From assembly GCA_964533735.1 (NCBI GenBank), contig CAZHMD010000006.1, forward strand, positions 1-64,000: a stretch of DNA of 64,000 bases, read 5' to 3'. Below the pieces are notes generated by a model. It was not told where the DNA came from. It did not search any database and saw only the letters and a list, made by a program, of their open reading frames with translations. The stretch comes from UBA6107 sp964533735 (GTDB taxonomy: Bacteria > Chloroflexota > Anaerolineae > Anaerolineales > Anaerolineaceae). The position numbers and the translations under genes were made by a program. Positions within the stretch are counted from its first letter, which is position 1; the number at the start of each line of letters is the position of its first letter. Shown piece after piece: positions 25,551 to 34,466 of the stretch.

Positions 25551-26981
25551 GTGGATCCGGAAAAATCGATCATTATTGTTGGAATGGAATGCCGGGAACT
25601 CGAAGCAATCGAGCTAATAAAAGATTGTGACCTGGTTTATGCGCGCGGGTCACTTGCTGCCCAATGGCTGACTGAACTCGGTGAAAAGGAAGTCAATCAA
25701 CTTGGTGGAGATGGAAAAGCGCTGGATGAACTGGCGATCGAGAATTGGTTAGCCCAGATCGAGGGGGCATTGACAACTGATAAGAAAGTGGCGTACATTA
25801 CCTCCATCTCGCCAACAATGATTGACCACCTTGTGATCCGACTGGTACAGCAATTTGGTCAGGCTGCAATACATTCTTTCCAGGGTATATCGAATATTCC
25901 TGGTGGCTTTCCTCTGTCTGTTTCTTCTGGGATGGAGCAACTTGTCAGTGTGGATGGGTTAACCCTGCGAGGAGTGTATCACCCGCCGTTTTCGCCAGCT
26001 CAGAGTGTGTTAATCCTTGATCCAACAGCCGCATTGCGCCTGGAGGAGTTACAGAACCTTTTTTCTCTGCAGTATCCTCAATCACATAATATTAATGTGT
26101 TAACTATTGATTCTGGTAACCGGGTTTGGAAACCAGTCCAACTGAAGGATCTTGGTCAAATTACCACCCAGATAGACGCACTCCTTGTCCCAGCTTTTGA
26201 AAAAGAGCGATCACTGGAATCATTCCAGGAAGTCATCGCCCGTTTGCGTGCTCCGGATGGCTGCCCATGGGATAAAAAACAAACCCATTCCTCCCTGAGA
26301 ACCTATCTGCTGGAGGAGACTTACGAAGCTTTGGATGCTCTTGATCGCGGTGACATGAAAAGTTTGCAGGAGGAACTCGGTGATTTAATTCTCCAGATCG
26401 TCTTGCACACACGCATCGCTGAGGAAAACCACGAATTCCAGATGGGGGATGTGCTGGCAGGGATCAACAAAAAGATCGTTTTTCGTCATCCACACGTGTT
26501 TAAAGACTGGCAGGTTGATGGAGAGACCCAGGTTGTTCAAAATTGGGAGACCCTCAAACAACAGGAACGAGACGAGGGCGGCGAAGAGAACGGGAAAGGA
26601 TTGCTCGAGGGAGTGCCTGCTTCGTTTCCGGCATTAGCCCAGGCACAGGCGATCCAGGATCGAGCTGCACGAGTGGGTTTTGACTGGCAGGAGATCCAAC
26701 CTGTGTTGGATAAAATACGCGAAGAAATTGATGAGATCGAGCATGCAGAGACAGATACTGAGGTGGCCAAGGAATTTGGCGACCTCCTTTTTGCCCTGGT
26801 TAACTTAATCCGCTGGAAGAAAATTGACGCTGAATCAGTTTTGCGGCAGACCAACCTTAAGTTCAAGAAACGTTTTTCATTCATCGAGAAGGCCGCTAAA
26901 GAAGCAGGAAAGAAATTAAATGAAATGACACTTGAAGAAATGGATGAGCTTTGGGAAAGGTCGAAGCAATTCGATGATTAA
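25551..26981 (+). CDS. mazG: Tetrapyrrole-methylase-like domain fused to MazG NTP pyrophosphohydrolase
   Basis: MazG-type enzymes hydrolyse nucleoside triphosphates to monophosphates and clear damaged nucleotides. GTG 25551 lies 5 bases after AAGGAG and gives 476 residues. Residues 1 to about 215 resemble the SAM-dependent tetrapyrrole methylase fold (IIIVGMECRELEAIELIKDC, SISPTMIDHLVIRLV), as in Bacillus YabN; a methyl-transfer role is not shown. From about residue 221 the MazG domain begins (LRAPDGCPWDKKQTHSSLR), with the metal-binding LLEETYEAL near 252 and a second unit ending EFGDLLFALVNLIRWKKID near 407. Earlier in-frame starts lie inside the hairpin and are unlikely. Confidence 0.93.
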   Translation: MDPEKSIIIVGMECRELEAIELIKDCDLVYARGSLAAQWLTELGEKEVNQLGGDGKALDELAIENWLAQIEGALTTDKKVAYITSISPTMIDHLVIRLVQQFGQAAIHSFQGISNIPGGFPLSVSSGMEQLVSVDGLTLRGVYHPPFSPAQSVLILDPTAALRLEELQNLFSLQYPQSHNINVLTIDSGNRVWKPVQLKDLGQITTQIDALLVPAFEKERSLESFQEVIARLRAPDGCPWDKKQTHSSLRTYLLEETYEALDALDRGDMKSLQEELGDLILQIVLHTRIAEENHEFQMGDVLAGINKKIVFRHPHVFKDWQVDGETQVVQNWETLKQQERDEGGEENGKGLLEGVPASFPALAQAQAIQDRAARVGFDWQEIQPVLDKIREEIDEIEHAETDTEVAKEFGDLLFALVNLIRWKKIDAESVLRQTNLKFKKRFSFIEKAAKEAGKKLNEMTLEEMDELWERSKQFDD

Positions 26982-27000
26982 ACCAGGGGAAATCTGAAAT

Positions 27001-27029
27001 TCGAACCAGCAGGCTCTCTCGATTATAAT
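27001..27029 (+). promoter_or_regulatory. Possible promoter for the formiminotransferase gene
   Basis: A perfect TATAAT lies at 27024-27029, 29 bases before the start codon. The -35 at 17 bases, TCGAAC, matches only half the consensus, so the call rests on the -10. Confidence 0.45.
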
Positions 27030-27058
27030 TATTTCAAACCATTTCGTTGAGGTTACTC

Positions 27059-28597
27059 ATGCCCAATCCGTTAGTTGAATGCATACCCAATTTTTCAGAT
27101 GCCCGCCGACCGGAAGTGATTGACGCCATCATTGCCGAAATCAAAGCGGTTCCGGGTGTTCATTTATTAGATCGTCACTCCGACCTCGACCACAACCGGA
27201 CGGTGCTCACGATGGTGGGTGATCCCAAAGGAGTAGAGGAAGCGGCATTTTTGGCGATCAAAAAAGCTGCGGAACTGATCAATCTGGATGAACACACTGG
27301 CGCACATCCGCGCATCGGGGCAACTGATGTAGTGCCGTTTGTCCCCATTTCAGACATCTCCATGGTGGAGTGCGTTGAGATGGCTAGGCGGTTGGGGAAA
27401 CGCGTTGCGGAGGAATTGTCCATTCCTGTATATTTATATGAAGAAGCCGCAACCATTCCGGAGCGCCAAAACCTTGAAAATATCCGTAAAGGGCAGTACG
27501 AGGGAGTAAAAGAAGAGATCCTGACCAACCCGGCAAGGAAACCGGATTTTGGACCCTCAAAGCTTGGAACTGCCGGTGCGACGGTTATTGGCGCACGATC
27601 CCCTTTAATTGCTTTCAACGTGTACCTGACCTCCAGCGACGTGTCCATTGCTCAGAAAATCGCCAAAGCGATGCGTAATTCGTCCGGAGGATACCGGTAT
27701 ATTAAGGCGATGGGTGTATTGGTCGATGGACGCGCTCAGGTTTCCATGAACCTGACAAATTTCAAGCAATCCCCGGTTGCCCGCGTCGTTGAAACGATCA
27801 GGCGTGAAGCGCTGCGTTATGGCGTCGCTATTCACCATTGTGAACTGGTTGGATTAACGCCAAAAGATGCCCTGATTGAAAGCGCGGTCTGGTACACCCA
27901 ACTCGATGATTTTAAACCGGAGCAGATACTGGAGAACCGTCTTTATGAAGTGATGAGCGGAAGCACAAATAACCAGGGAGATAATAAGCCAGATTTTCTG
28001 GATAAGTTAGCCAGTGCAGACCCTACACCCGGTGGTGGTTCCGCTGCAGCCCATACCGGAGCCGCCGCTGCGGCGCTGGTGACGATGGTGGGAAGGGTAA
28101 CTGTTGGCAAGAAAAAATATGTTGAAGTAGAACCGCAAATGTTTGCCATGATCGATCAAGCTGAAACCCTGCGTAAGAAACTTACCCAGGCAGTTGAAGA
28201 TGACGCAGCATCTTTTGAAGGTTTCCTGGCTGCCACACGTTTGCCAAAAAATGACCCGGATGAAGCGGAAGCCCGCGCGGCTGCCATGGATAAAGCCACG
28301 CTGCATGCAGCCCAGGTACCATTTGAGGCTGCCAAACTGAGCCTAGAAGTGATGCACCTGGCTTCACTGGCTGCCAGGATCGGCAACCTTAATGCGATTT
28401 CTGATGCTGCCTCAGCCGGTTACCTGGCGCAGGCGGCATTAAGAGCTGCGGTCTCAAATGTAAAGATCAATGTCAAATCATTGCGTAATCCCCAGGAGTC
28501 ACAGGAACTTGTGGCGAATGCGGAGACGATGGAATCGGAAGCGGAACAGGTGTTAGCCGAGATAAGGCAGAGCCTTAGCAAGCGGGCTGGGCTATAA
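27059..28597 (+). CDS. ftcD: Bifunctional glutamate formimidoyltransferase / formimino-THF cyclodeaminase
   Basis: It moves the formimino group from formiminoglutamate to tetrahydrofolate and then releases ammonia to give 5,10-methenyl-THF. ATG 27059 is 6 bases after GAGG and gives 512 residues. Residues 1 to about 300 are the formiminotransferase part (LVECIPNFSDARRPEVIDAI, DEHTGAHPRIGATDVVPFVP). The cyclodeaminase begins near 311 (FLDKLASADPTPGGGSAAAH). Full-length fusions are known from animals and some bacteria. The product feeds FolD (53598-54473). Histidine breakdown is the usual setting, but no hut genes are nearby. In clostridial purine fermentation the same kind of step handles formiminoglycine. 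Confidence 0.93.
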   Translation: MPNPLVECIPNFSDARRPEVIDAIIAEIKAVPGVHLLDRHSDLDHNRTVLTMVGDPKGVEEAAFLAIKKAAELINLDEHTGAHPRIGATDVVPFVPISDISMVECVEMARRLGKRVAEELSIPVYLYEEAATIPERQNLENIRKGQYEGVKEEILTNPARKPDFGPSKLGTAGATVIGARSPLIAFNVYLTSSDVSIAQKIAKAMRNSSGGYRYIKAMGVLVDGRAQVSMNLTNFKQSPVARVVETIRREALRYGVAIHHCELVGLTPKDALIESAVWYTQLDDFKPEQILENRLYEVMSGSTNNQGDNKPDFLDKLASADPTPGGGSAAAHTGAAAAALVTMVGRVTVGKKKYVEVEPQMFAMIDQAETLRKKLTQAVEDDAASFEGFLAATRLPKNDPDEAEARAAAMDKATLHAAQVPFEAAKLSLEVMHLASLAARIGNLNAISDAASAGYLAQAALRAAVSNVKINVKSLRNPQESQELVANAETMESEAEQVLAEIRQSLSKRAGL

Positions 28598-28627
28598 GTC
28601 CGGCATATCAGTACTAGGGAGTAATTC

Positions 28628-29182
28628 ATGGGTATTAAATCAGACCGCTGGATCCGAAAAATGGCAAGGGAACACCGCATGATCGAACCATTCGTTGAGG
28701 ACCAGGTGCGGGATGGTGTTATCTCTTACGGTGTCTCTTCCTATGGATACGATATCCGGGTGGCGGATGAATTTAAAATATTCACCAATGTTTATAGCGC
28801 AATCGTCGACCCCAAGCATTTCGACCCGCGTTCCATGATCGATTTCCAGGGTGATGTTTGTGTTATCCCTCCCAATTCGTTTGCACTTGCCAGAACAGTG
28901 GAATACTTCCGCATACCCCGCTCGATCCTCACCATTTGCGTTGGCAAGAGCACCTATGCCCGCTGCGGGATCATCGTCAATGTGACACCTTTTGAACCGG
29001 AGTGGGAGGGTTTTGTAACCCTGGAGATATCCAATACCACTCCACTCCCGGCAAAAATTTATTCAAACGAGGGAATTGCCCAGGTGTTGTTTTTTGAAGG
29101 CGACGAAATCTGCGAGACCTCGTATGCCGACCGCAAGGGGAAATACCAGAATCAACAAACGATCCTGTTACCGAGATTGTAA
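28628..29182 (+). CDS. dcd: dCTP deaminase
   Basis: It converts dCTP to dUTP (or to dUMP in bifunctional members) in dTTP synthesis. The 184-residue product has RDGVISYGVSSYGYDIRVAD, the nucleotide-binding GKSTYARCGIIVNVTPFEPE and the LEISNTTPLPAKIY segment with the catalytic Glu. It starts 30 bases after ftcD behind AGGGAG and likely shares its transcript. From sequence alone I cannot tell mono- from bifunctional activity. Confidence 0.95.
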   Translation: MGIKSDRWIRKMAREHRMIEPFVEDQVRDGVISYGVSSYGYDIRVADEFKIFTNVYSAIVDPKHFDPRSMIDFQGDVCVIPPNSFALARTVEYFRIPRSILTICVGKSTYARCGIIVNVTPFEPEWEGFVTLEISNTTPLPAKIYSNEGIAQVLFFEGDEICETSYADRKGKYQNQQTILLPRL

Positions 29183-29214
29183 ATTGAAAAACCTGTGAAA
29201 TTATCGGAGTGTGC

Positions 29215-30450
29215 ATGTCATTAAGAATTTCATTGCTGACGAAAACGTTGGCTGTAATAATGGTTTTTCTTTCCGGGTGTTCTTCGTCGTTGTTTTTAGG
29301 CCCAACTGAAACAGCGACTGTTGCCCCACCCACTGCAACGAAAATTCCTCCAACGCCAACCATCACACCGACAGCGACTGAGATACCTTTCTTCGTGAAC
29401 GCAGTGGTTTGGTCTGGGGAACTGCAGGTTCCGATCCTGATTTATCACAGATTTGTCTCGGATGATATAGAGGATCCTGCCACAACCAAAACTCATTTCA
29501 GCGAATTCCGCGCCCACCTCCAAAAACTTTATGATAATGGATTCAGCCTTATTTCGCTGGAAAGCTGGCTTTCCGGTAATTTTGTAGTGCCGGCTGGCAG
29601 GAAACCACTCATCATTACAATGGATGATCTGTGGAGCGCAGATCAGTTGTATATCAACGACGATGGTTCACCTTCGAAGTATTCAGGGATTGGCATCCTC
29701 TGGCAGTTCGCTCAAGACAACCCAGACTTTGGTTTTTCTGTTTCAGGTTTTTCCAATATGGGTGATAAATTGTTTGCTGATACCTTTCGTTCCTGGGATG
29801 AACGCTATATTAAAAATTCTGATGATAACAGCCCCATCTGGCGCGATAAATTATCCTATGCCATGGTTTGGGCATTGGAAAACGGGGTAAGACCGTTCAA
29901 TCATACCTATACACATGCCAAGCTTGATATAACAGCCCCCTCGGATATCCAATACCAATTGGCAGAAAATGACCGCGTTACACGCCATTTTCTGACCCGT
30001 GTGGGACGTGAAGACCTTATCCCGCAATTGGGCAATATCATCGCCCTGCCATATGGAATCTGGCCATCCACCCAAAGCGGGATAAATGTACTAAAGAACT
30101 ATAAGAATCCTGAAGGGATCCCCGTCACTGCAATTCTCGAAGCGTATAACCTGGATGCAGCCCAGTTGACTCCTTCAGTGTTTTCGGCTAAATTTGACCG
30201 GTTTAAAATTCAGCGCATAACCACATCAGACTTGATGATCCAATTCATCGTTGACCATAAAGACGAAATTCCATCCGCAGTCGGTTGCCAGGTGGGACCA
30301 ATTCCGAAGGATTCAAGCACAGACCTGGATACTCTCAGCCGCGCAATCAGCGAAACGATACAAGCTGGCATCTGTACTGAAGGAATTTATAATATTGATG
30401 GCAACGTGTTTATCGCAAAAGATGGATCAGTAGTTCATTACGTCCCTTGA
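29215..30450 (+). CDS. Lipoprotein with a polysaccharide-deacetylase (CE4) type domain
   Basis: Predicted exported lipoprotein of 411 residues. ATG 29215 lies 5 bases after GGAG; a GTG at 29209 overlaps that site. The N-terminus MSLRISLLTKTLAVIMVF leads into the lipobox LSGC, then a Thr/Pro-rich linker. The domain has VPILIYHRF, TMDDLW in place of the usual TFDDG, and the metal-binding HTYTH near residue 235. The two Asp of the catalytic motif are kept but the following Gly is not. A role in removing acetyl groups from cell-surface glycans is inferred from the family only; the substrate is unknown. Weakly linked to dcd upstream (32 bases). Confidence 0.75.
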   Translation: MSLRISLLTKTLAVIMVFLSGCSSSLFLGPTETATVAPPTATKIPPTPTITPTATEIPFFVNAVVWSGELQVPILIYHRFVSDDIEDPATTKTHFSEFRAHLQKLYDNGFSLISLESWLSGNFVVPAGRKPLIITMDDLWSADQLYINDDGSPSKYSGIGILWQFAQDNPDFGFSVSGFSNMGDKLFADTFRSWDERYIKNSDDNSPIWRDKLSYAMVWALENGVRPFNHTYTHAKLDITAPSDIQYQLAENDRVTRHFLTRVGREDLIPQLGNIIALPYGIWPSTQSGINVLKNYKNPEGIPVTAILEAYNLDAAQLTPSVFSAKFDRFKIQRITTSDLMIQFIVDHKDEIPSAVGCQVGPIPKDSSTDLDTLSRAISETIQAGICTEGIYNIDGNVFIAKDGSVVHYVP

Positions 30451-30483
30451 AGATTTATTAGGTAATCCAAGCGAGGAGCGGGA

Positions 30484-31824
30484 ATGGGAAAAGTAAAAGA
30501 GGTTATAAAACGTACAGGTGCGGTGGTACCTTTTACACCTGAACGGATTACTAATGCCATTTACCGGGCAGCGGTGGAAGTTGGGGGGAGAGACCGCGCC
30601 ATGGCGCAAAACCTTGCTGATCAGGTGGTGGCATACCTTGAAGAGAAAGCCACCCCGGGTTACATTCCCCATATCGAAGAAATACAGGACCTGGTAGAAA
30701 AGGTGCTGATCGAAAATGGGCACGCGAGGGTTGCGAAGGCATTTATCCTTTACCGCGACGAACGTGCCCGCCACCGCAAGCAACAGCAGCTCCAATCCAT
30801 TGGCCCATCTGAGAATATCCCCTGGGCGAAGATTTGGCACGTCCTCGATTGGGCGGTGTCTCACAACCTCCATACCACTGAGTCTTTGAATCATCGGATT
30901 GCCGCAGGTGAGTATCTGCAGATCATCATCGAATCTGAGGCAGCCTACCAGGTGGATGTGGAAAAGTCTGCACAAATGATCATGGATCGCAAGGACAAGG
31001 TACAGATTGTCCTCATCACAGGTCCGTCCTCTTCCGGGAAAACCACCACAACGATTAAAATCGGCGAGAAACTAAAATCAGCCGGGTTGAAACTGGTAAC
31101 CCTCAATGTTGATAATTACTTCTTTGATCTCGAAATGCACCCGAAGGATGAGTTTGGGGATTACGATTTTGAAACTCCATTTGCCCTGGATTTGGAACTG
31201 ATCAATAACCATCTTCAAAAATTGGTTGCGGGTGAAGAGGTGATGATCCCATTCTATGATTTCAAAACCGGCCACCGAATTCCAGACCAAACATCGATGA
31301 AATTAAATGAAGGAGAATTGATCCTCATTGATTCGCTGCATGGATTATTCCCTGCGCTTACCCAGTCAATTCCGGATGAACAAAAGTTTAAACTTTATCT
31401 CGAACCCCTCTTGCAGATGAAGGGGGAAGATGGAGAGTATATTCGCTGGGCAGATATCCGTCTCATTCGCCGAATGCTGAGGGATGCCACACACCGGGCA
31501 TATGATCCCCGGCAAACGCTGGAACACTGGCATTACGTGCGCGCCAGTGAAATGCGCAATATCATCCCAAATAACACCCGGGCGGATTACATCATTAATT
31601 CCGGTATGCCGTTTGAGCTGCCAATTTATTCTAAAAGGATGCTGGCTCACTTTATGGAATGGGAGACCCAATACAAGGGGGACCCTCTGCGTACAGACGC
31701 CTACGAACGGGCTGACCGGGTCGCCAAAATGCTCAGTTGGATCGTTCCGGTCGGCGAAGAACACCTAGTTCCCACTGATTCGGTCATCAGGGAATTCATC
31801 GGCGGATCCAGCTTGAAATACTGA
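30484..31824 (+). CDS. ATP-cone domain fused to a uridine-kinase/phosphoribulokinase-like kinase
   Basis: The 446-residue protein has two parts. Residues 1 to about 95 form an ATP-cone (KRTGAVVPFTPERITNAIYR ... ARVAKAFILYRDERAR), the nucleotide-sensing module best known from ribonucleotide reductases and NrdR. From about residue 170 there is a P-loop kinase with Walker A GPSSSGKTT (180-188), VDNYFFD and LIDSLHGLFPAL, as in uridine kinases. It probably phosphorylates a nucleoside or related sugar under allosteric control by ATP or dATP; that is inference. GGAG lies just before ATG 30484. It sits 7 bases before a membrane-protein gene and near dcd, which fits nucleotide metabolism. Confidence 0.85.
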   Translation: MGKVKEVIKRTGAVVPFTPERITNAIYRAAVEVGGRDRAMAQNLADQVVAYLEEKATPGYIPHIEEIQDLVEKVLIENGHARVAKAFILYRDERARHRKQQQLQSIGPSENIPWAKIWHVLDWAVSHNLHTTESLNHRIAAGEYLQIIIESEAAYQVDVEKSAQMIMDRKDKVQIVLITGPSSSGKTTTTIKIGEKLKSAGLKLVTLNVDNYFFDLEMHPKDEFGDYDFETPFALDLELINNHLQKLVAGEEVMIPFYDFKTGHRIPDQTSMKLNEGELILIDSLHGLFPALTQSIPDEQKFKLYLEPLLQMKGEDGEYIRWADIRLIRRMLRDATHRAYDPRQTLEHWHYVRASEMRNIIPNNTRADYIINSGMPFELPIYSKRMLAHFMEWETQYKGDPLRTDAYERADRVAKMLSWIVPVGEEHLVPTDSVIREFIGGSSLKY

Positions 31825-31831
31825 GATTCTC

Positions 31832-32950
31832 ATGGCAAAAAAGGAACCCCGACCAGTCCTCGGTAATCCCTACCGCAACCGTTCGTTAATTCAACGACGA
31901 CGGGCTTCAGATTATTTATTAATTACATTGTTGAGTTTTGGTTTTTCGGTAGGGGCAACACGCCTTTTCCTTGAAGTGACCGGTTTCCCGCAAATAGGTA
32001 CAGGGTACCTGCACATCGCCCACGTGTTGTGGGGTGGATTGTTTCTGTTTGTCGCATCCCTGCTGCCCATCATTTATGTTAATGAATGGGTCGTGGGAAT
32101 TTCCGGGCTCCTTTCAGGTTTCGGTGTCGGTCTTTTTATTGACGAGGTGGGTAAATTTATTACCCAAACGAACGATTATTTTTATCCGTCCGCGGCTCCA
32201 ATCGTTTATGTCCTTTTTTTATTGACCGTCTTTGTTTTTTCGCAGGTGAAGATCGAACGGCGACCATCCACCAGGTCCTTTTTTTACGATGTCATGGAAC
32301 GACTAACTGAGATACTTGACCGCGACCTTTCTGATGAAGAAGCCAAGAACATTCAAAAAAAACTCGATGAGATCATCAGCCGTAATGATGAGCCTGAGCT
32401 GGTTAATCTGGCACAATCCTTATCCACCTATTTTGTTTCTGAAAAAAAACGCATCGTCCCCCATTTTCCAAATGCAATTGAAAAACTAGGGCTTTTTCTA
32501 CAGAAGATAGAAAAGAAATGGTTATTAAAAAAGAGGATGCGCACAATCATTATTTTGGGTCTGCTGGGGTGGGGAGTGTGGGCGCTGGTTTCTCCGCTGG
32601 GATACCTGCTAACCACGCAGGAACCGGAAAAATTACAGACGTTACTGGAACAATTGATAACGCAGCGCCTTATCACCAATCAAAGCGGGTTGACATGGTT
32701 CCAGGCGCGTGTTCTACTCGAGGGAGGCATGGGGGTAATCTCTATAATTGCTGCTTCATTGATGCTCTTCGACCTGGACAAAGCAGGGATCTGGTTAGGC
32801 ATCGGGGGAATGCTGCTTACTTTGACCCTGGTCAATTTGCTCATTTTTTATTTTGATCAATTTTCAACCATCATCCTTGCGGGTTACCAATTTATTCTTT
32901 TATCTTTCTTGTTGCGCTACCAAAGGCGTTTTATAAAATTGAAAGAGTAG
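31832..32950 (+). CDS. Multi-pass membrane protein of unknown function
   Basis: I do not recognise this 372-residue protein. It has a basic N-terminus, about four hydrophobic segments between residues 28 and 138, a charged soluble part of roughly 90 residues (140-235, rich in Glu, Asp and Lys, with LTEILDRDLSDEEAKNIQ), and about four more hydrophobic segments to the end. It begins 8 bases after the ATP-cone kinase gene, so the two are probably co-transcribed. A transporter or signalling role is possible but nothing in the sequence decides it. Confidence 0.8.
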   Translation: MAKKEPRPVLGNPYRNRSLIQRRRASDYLLITLLSFGFSVGATRLFLEVTGFPQIGTGYLHIAHVLWGGLFLFVASLLPIIYVNEWVVGISGLLSGFGVGLFIDEVGKFITQTNDYFYPSAAPIVYVLFLLTVFVFSQVKIERRPSTRSFFYDVMERLTEILDRDLSDEEAKNIQKKLDEIISRNDEPELVNLAQSLSTYFVSEKKRIVPHFPNAIEKLGLFLQKIEKKWLLKKRMRTIIILGLLGWGVWALVSPLGYLLTTQEPEKLQTLLEQLITQRLITNQSGLTWFQARVLLEGGMGVISIIAASLMLFDLDKAGIWLGIGGMLLTLTLVNLLIFYFDQFSTIILAGYQFILLSFLLRYQRRFIKLKE

Positions 32951-33071
32951 GTTTGCAGCCAAGGACTAAATTACATGGAATGTGTTATCGTAATAACTTG
33001 AGACAAATGATTGGGTCAGAGAATCAGTAAATTCTCGAAGCTCACCATCCGATAAAAACAGGCAGGGTAAA

Positions 33072-33608
33072 TTGAATCCAAGGACTAAAAGTCCACTTCC
33101 GTTTGAGGAATCCTATTGGGTAATTCCAGGGGAATTCATGGCTGGGGAATACCCTGGTCGAATGGAGGAACAGGAAACCAGAAAACGCATCCAGGGGTTA
33201 ATCCAGTCTGGGGTCAGGATTTGTATTGACCTGACAAAACCCGGTGAAATGTTTCCGACTTACCGCGATATTTTTCTCGAGGAATTAAGTCAATATGGTT
33301 ATGCCGGCAACTACTACCATTTTCCCATCTACGATTTTGGTGTTCCTGACGTAGAGCAGTTAATCAAAACACTGGACAAGATCGATGAAAGCATTGCAAG
33401 CGATCAGCCAGTGTATGTCCACTGCAGAGCGGGCATTGGCAGGACAGGACTGGTTGTTGGGTGTTACCTAGCTCGGCATGGAAAAACAGGAAACAAGGCA
33501 TTAGTGGGAATCAAACAACTGCGCAGCTCGATGACAAGCAGTTGGGTGAAAAGCCCTGAAACAGATGCGCAGGAGAATTTTGTGCGCAATTGGAAAGCCG
33601 GAGAATAG
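33072..33608 (+). CDS. Dual-specificity/tyrosine-phosphatase-like protein
   Basis: The 178-residue protein has the phosphatase signature HCRAGIGRT (near residue 118-126), with the catalytic Cys and Arg and an upstream YDFGVPDVEQL that may supply the general-acid Asp. The opening EESYWVIPGEFMAGEYPG resembles a bacterial family of small cysteine phosphatases. TTG 33072 is taken as the start because the conserved segment begins before the next candidate, ATG 33138, although that ATG has GGGGAA before it. Substrate unknown. It stands alone between the membrane protein (121 bases upstream) and rplI. Confidence 0.8.
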   Translation: MNPRTKSPLPFEESYWVIPGEFMAGEYPGRMEEQETRKRIQGLIQSGVRICIDLTKPGEMFPTYRDIFLEELSQYGYAGNYYHFPIYDFGVPDVEQLIKTLDKIDESIASDQPVYVHCRAGIGRTGLVVGCYLARHGKTGNKALVGIKQLRSSMTSSWVKSPETDAQENFVRNWKAGE

Positions 33609-33620
33609 TTCCTGTAATCA

Positions 33621-33649
33621 TTGACCATTCCAACTGGATAAGGTAAAAT
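33621..33649 (+). promoter_or_regulatory. Promoter of rplI
   Basis: TTGACC (33621-33626) and TAAAAT (33644-33649) are exactly 17 bases apart. Transcription should start near 33656, about 52 bases before rplI. Confidence 0.8.
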
Positions 33650-33707
33650 CCTCTTTCAACACGCGTTGTACCCTTCGCGTGAATTTATGTTGTGAAAGGG
33701 CTTGAAA

Positions 33708-34370
33708 ATGAAAGTATTGTTGATCAAAGATGTGTATAAACTGGGTCATGCCGGTGATGTTAAAAAAGTTGCCGATGGTTATGGCCGAAATTTTCTCCTC
33801 CCCCAGGGTTTGGCTGTCCTGGCTACGGCTGGTGCACTGACCACAGTGGAGAAAATCCGCGCGAAGGCTGCAGTCACCCGCGCTGCATTGAACCAGGAGA
33901 TGGGTGGTCTGGCTGAACAGATCGAGGGTGTTGAACTCTTCCTCACCAGTAAAGCTGGAGAAACCGGGAAACTCTACGGTTCAGTAACAACTCAAATGAT
34001 CTCCGATGAGTTGAACAAGAAAATGGGAACTCAAATTGAAAGGCACCAAGTTGAAGTTGAGCCCATCCGAATGCTGGGTGAACACATCGCCACCATCCGC
34101 CTAACGATTGATCTTAATCCTAAGGTCAAAGTATTTGTCACAAGAGAAGGCGAAGTTGCTGAGAAGGCTGCCAAAGCTGGAACAAAACAAGAAAATAAGG
34201 TAGTTGCTGAAGCTCCCGTTGTTGAAACGGTGGTTGAAGAACCTGTTGCGGAAACAGCGGCAGAAGAAGTTGTCGCTGAGGTGCCGGAAACAAAAGTTGC
34301 TTCGAAAAAAACCAAGGCAGACAAACCAGTTGAAGTTGAAGCAGCCAATGAAGAAACCAAGGCTGAATAA
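33708..34370 (+). CDS. rplI: 50S ribosomal protein L9 with a long C-terminal tail
   Basis: L9 stretches from the L1 stalk base and helps keep the reading frame. ATG 33708 follows GAAAGGG by about 8 bases and gives 220 residues. The first 150 are normal: MKVLLIKDVYKLGHAGDVKK (after MK), VADGYGRNFLLPQGLA and LYGSVTTQMISDEL. About 70 more residues form a low-complexity tail rich in Val, Glu, Ala and Lys. It is monocistronic by its own promoter and terminator; the usual neighbours rpsF, ssb and rpsR are absent. Confidence 0.95.
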   Translation: MKVLLIKDVYKLGHAGDVKKVADGYGRNFLLPQGLAVLATAGALTTVEKIRAKAAVTRAALNQEMGGLAEQIEGVELFLTSKAGETGKLYGSVTTQMISDELNKKMGTQIERHQVEVEPIRMLGEHIATIRLTIDLNPKVKVFVTREGEVAEKAAKAGTKQENKVVAEAPVVETVVEEPVAETAAEEVVAEVPETKVASKKTKADKPVEVEAANEETKAE

Positions 34371-34381
34371 AAAGTATAAAT

Positions 34382-34450
34382 CCCAAGGATTATGCGTAAA
34401 TACATTACCGGCCAGATCAGCCTTGGGGGCTGGCTGACCGGTTTTTTTTT
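34382..34450 (+). terminator. Terminator after rplI with a competing upstream helix
   Basis: The hairpin from ACCGG (34407) to CCGGT, followed by nine T (34442-34450), is an intrinsic terminator with an imperfect stem. CCCAAGG (34382-34388) can instead pair perfectly with CCTTGGG (34421-34427), which would break up the terminator stem. The two structures exclude each other, as in attenuators. Confidence 0.7.
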
Positions 34451-34466
34451 ACAATAAGCATTCATT

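Noticed and set aside
26990..27015. T-loop-like TTCGAACC on the minus strand before ftcD
   Set aside because: No acceptor, D or anticodon arms can be built around it, so it is not a tRNA.
33138..33608. Shorter start (ATG 33138) for the phosphatase-like gene
   Set aside because: It would remove the conserved EESYWVIPGEF segment seen at the N-terminus, so the TTG start is preferred despite a weaker ribosome-binding site.
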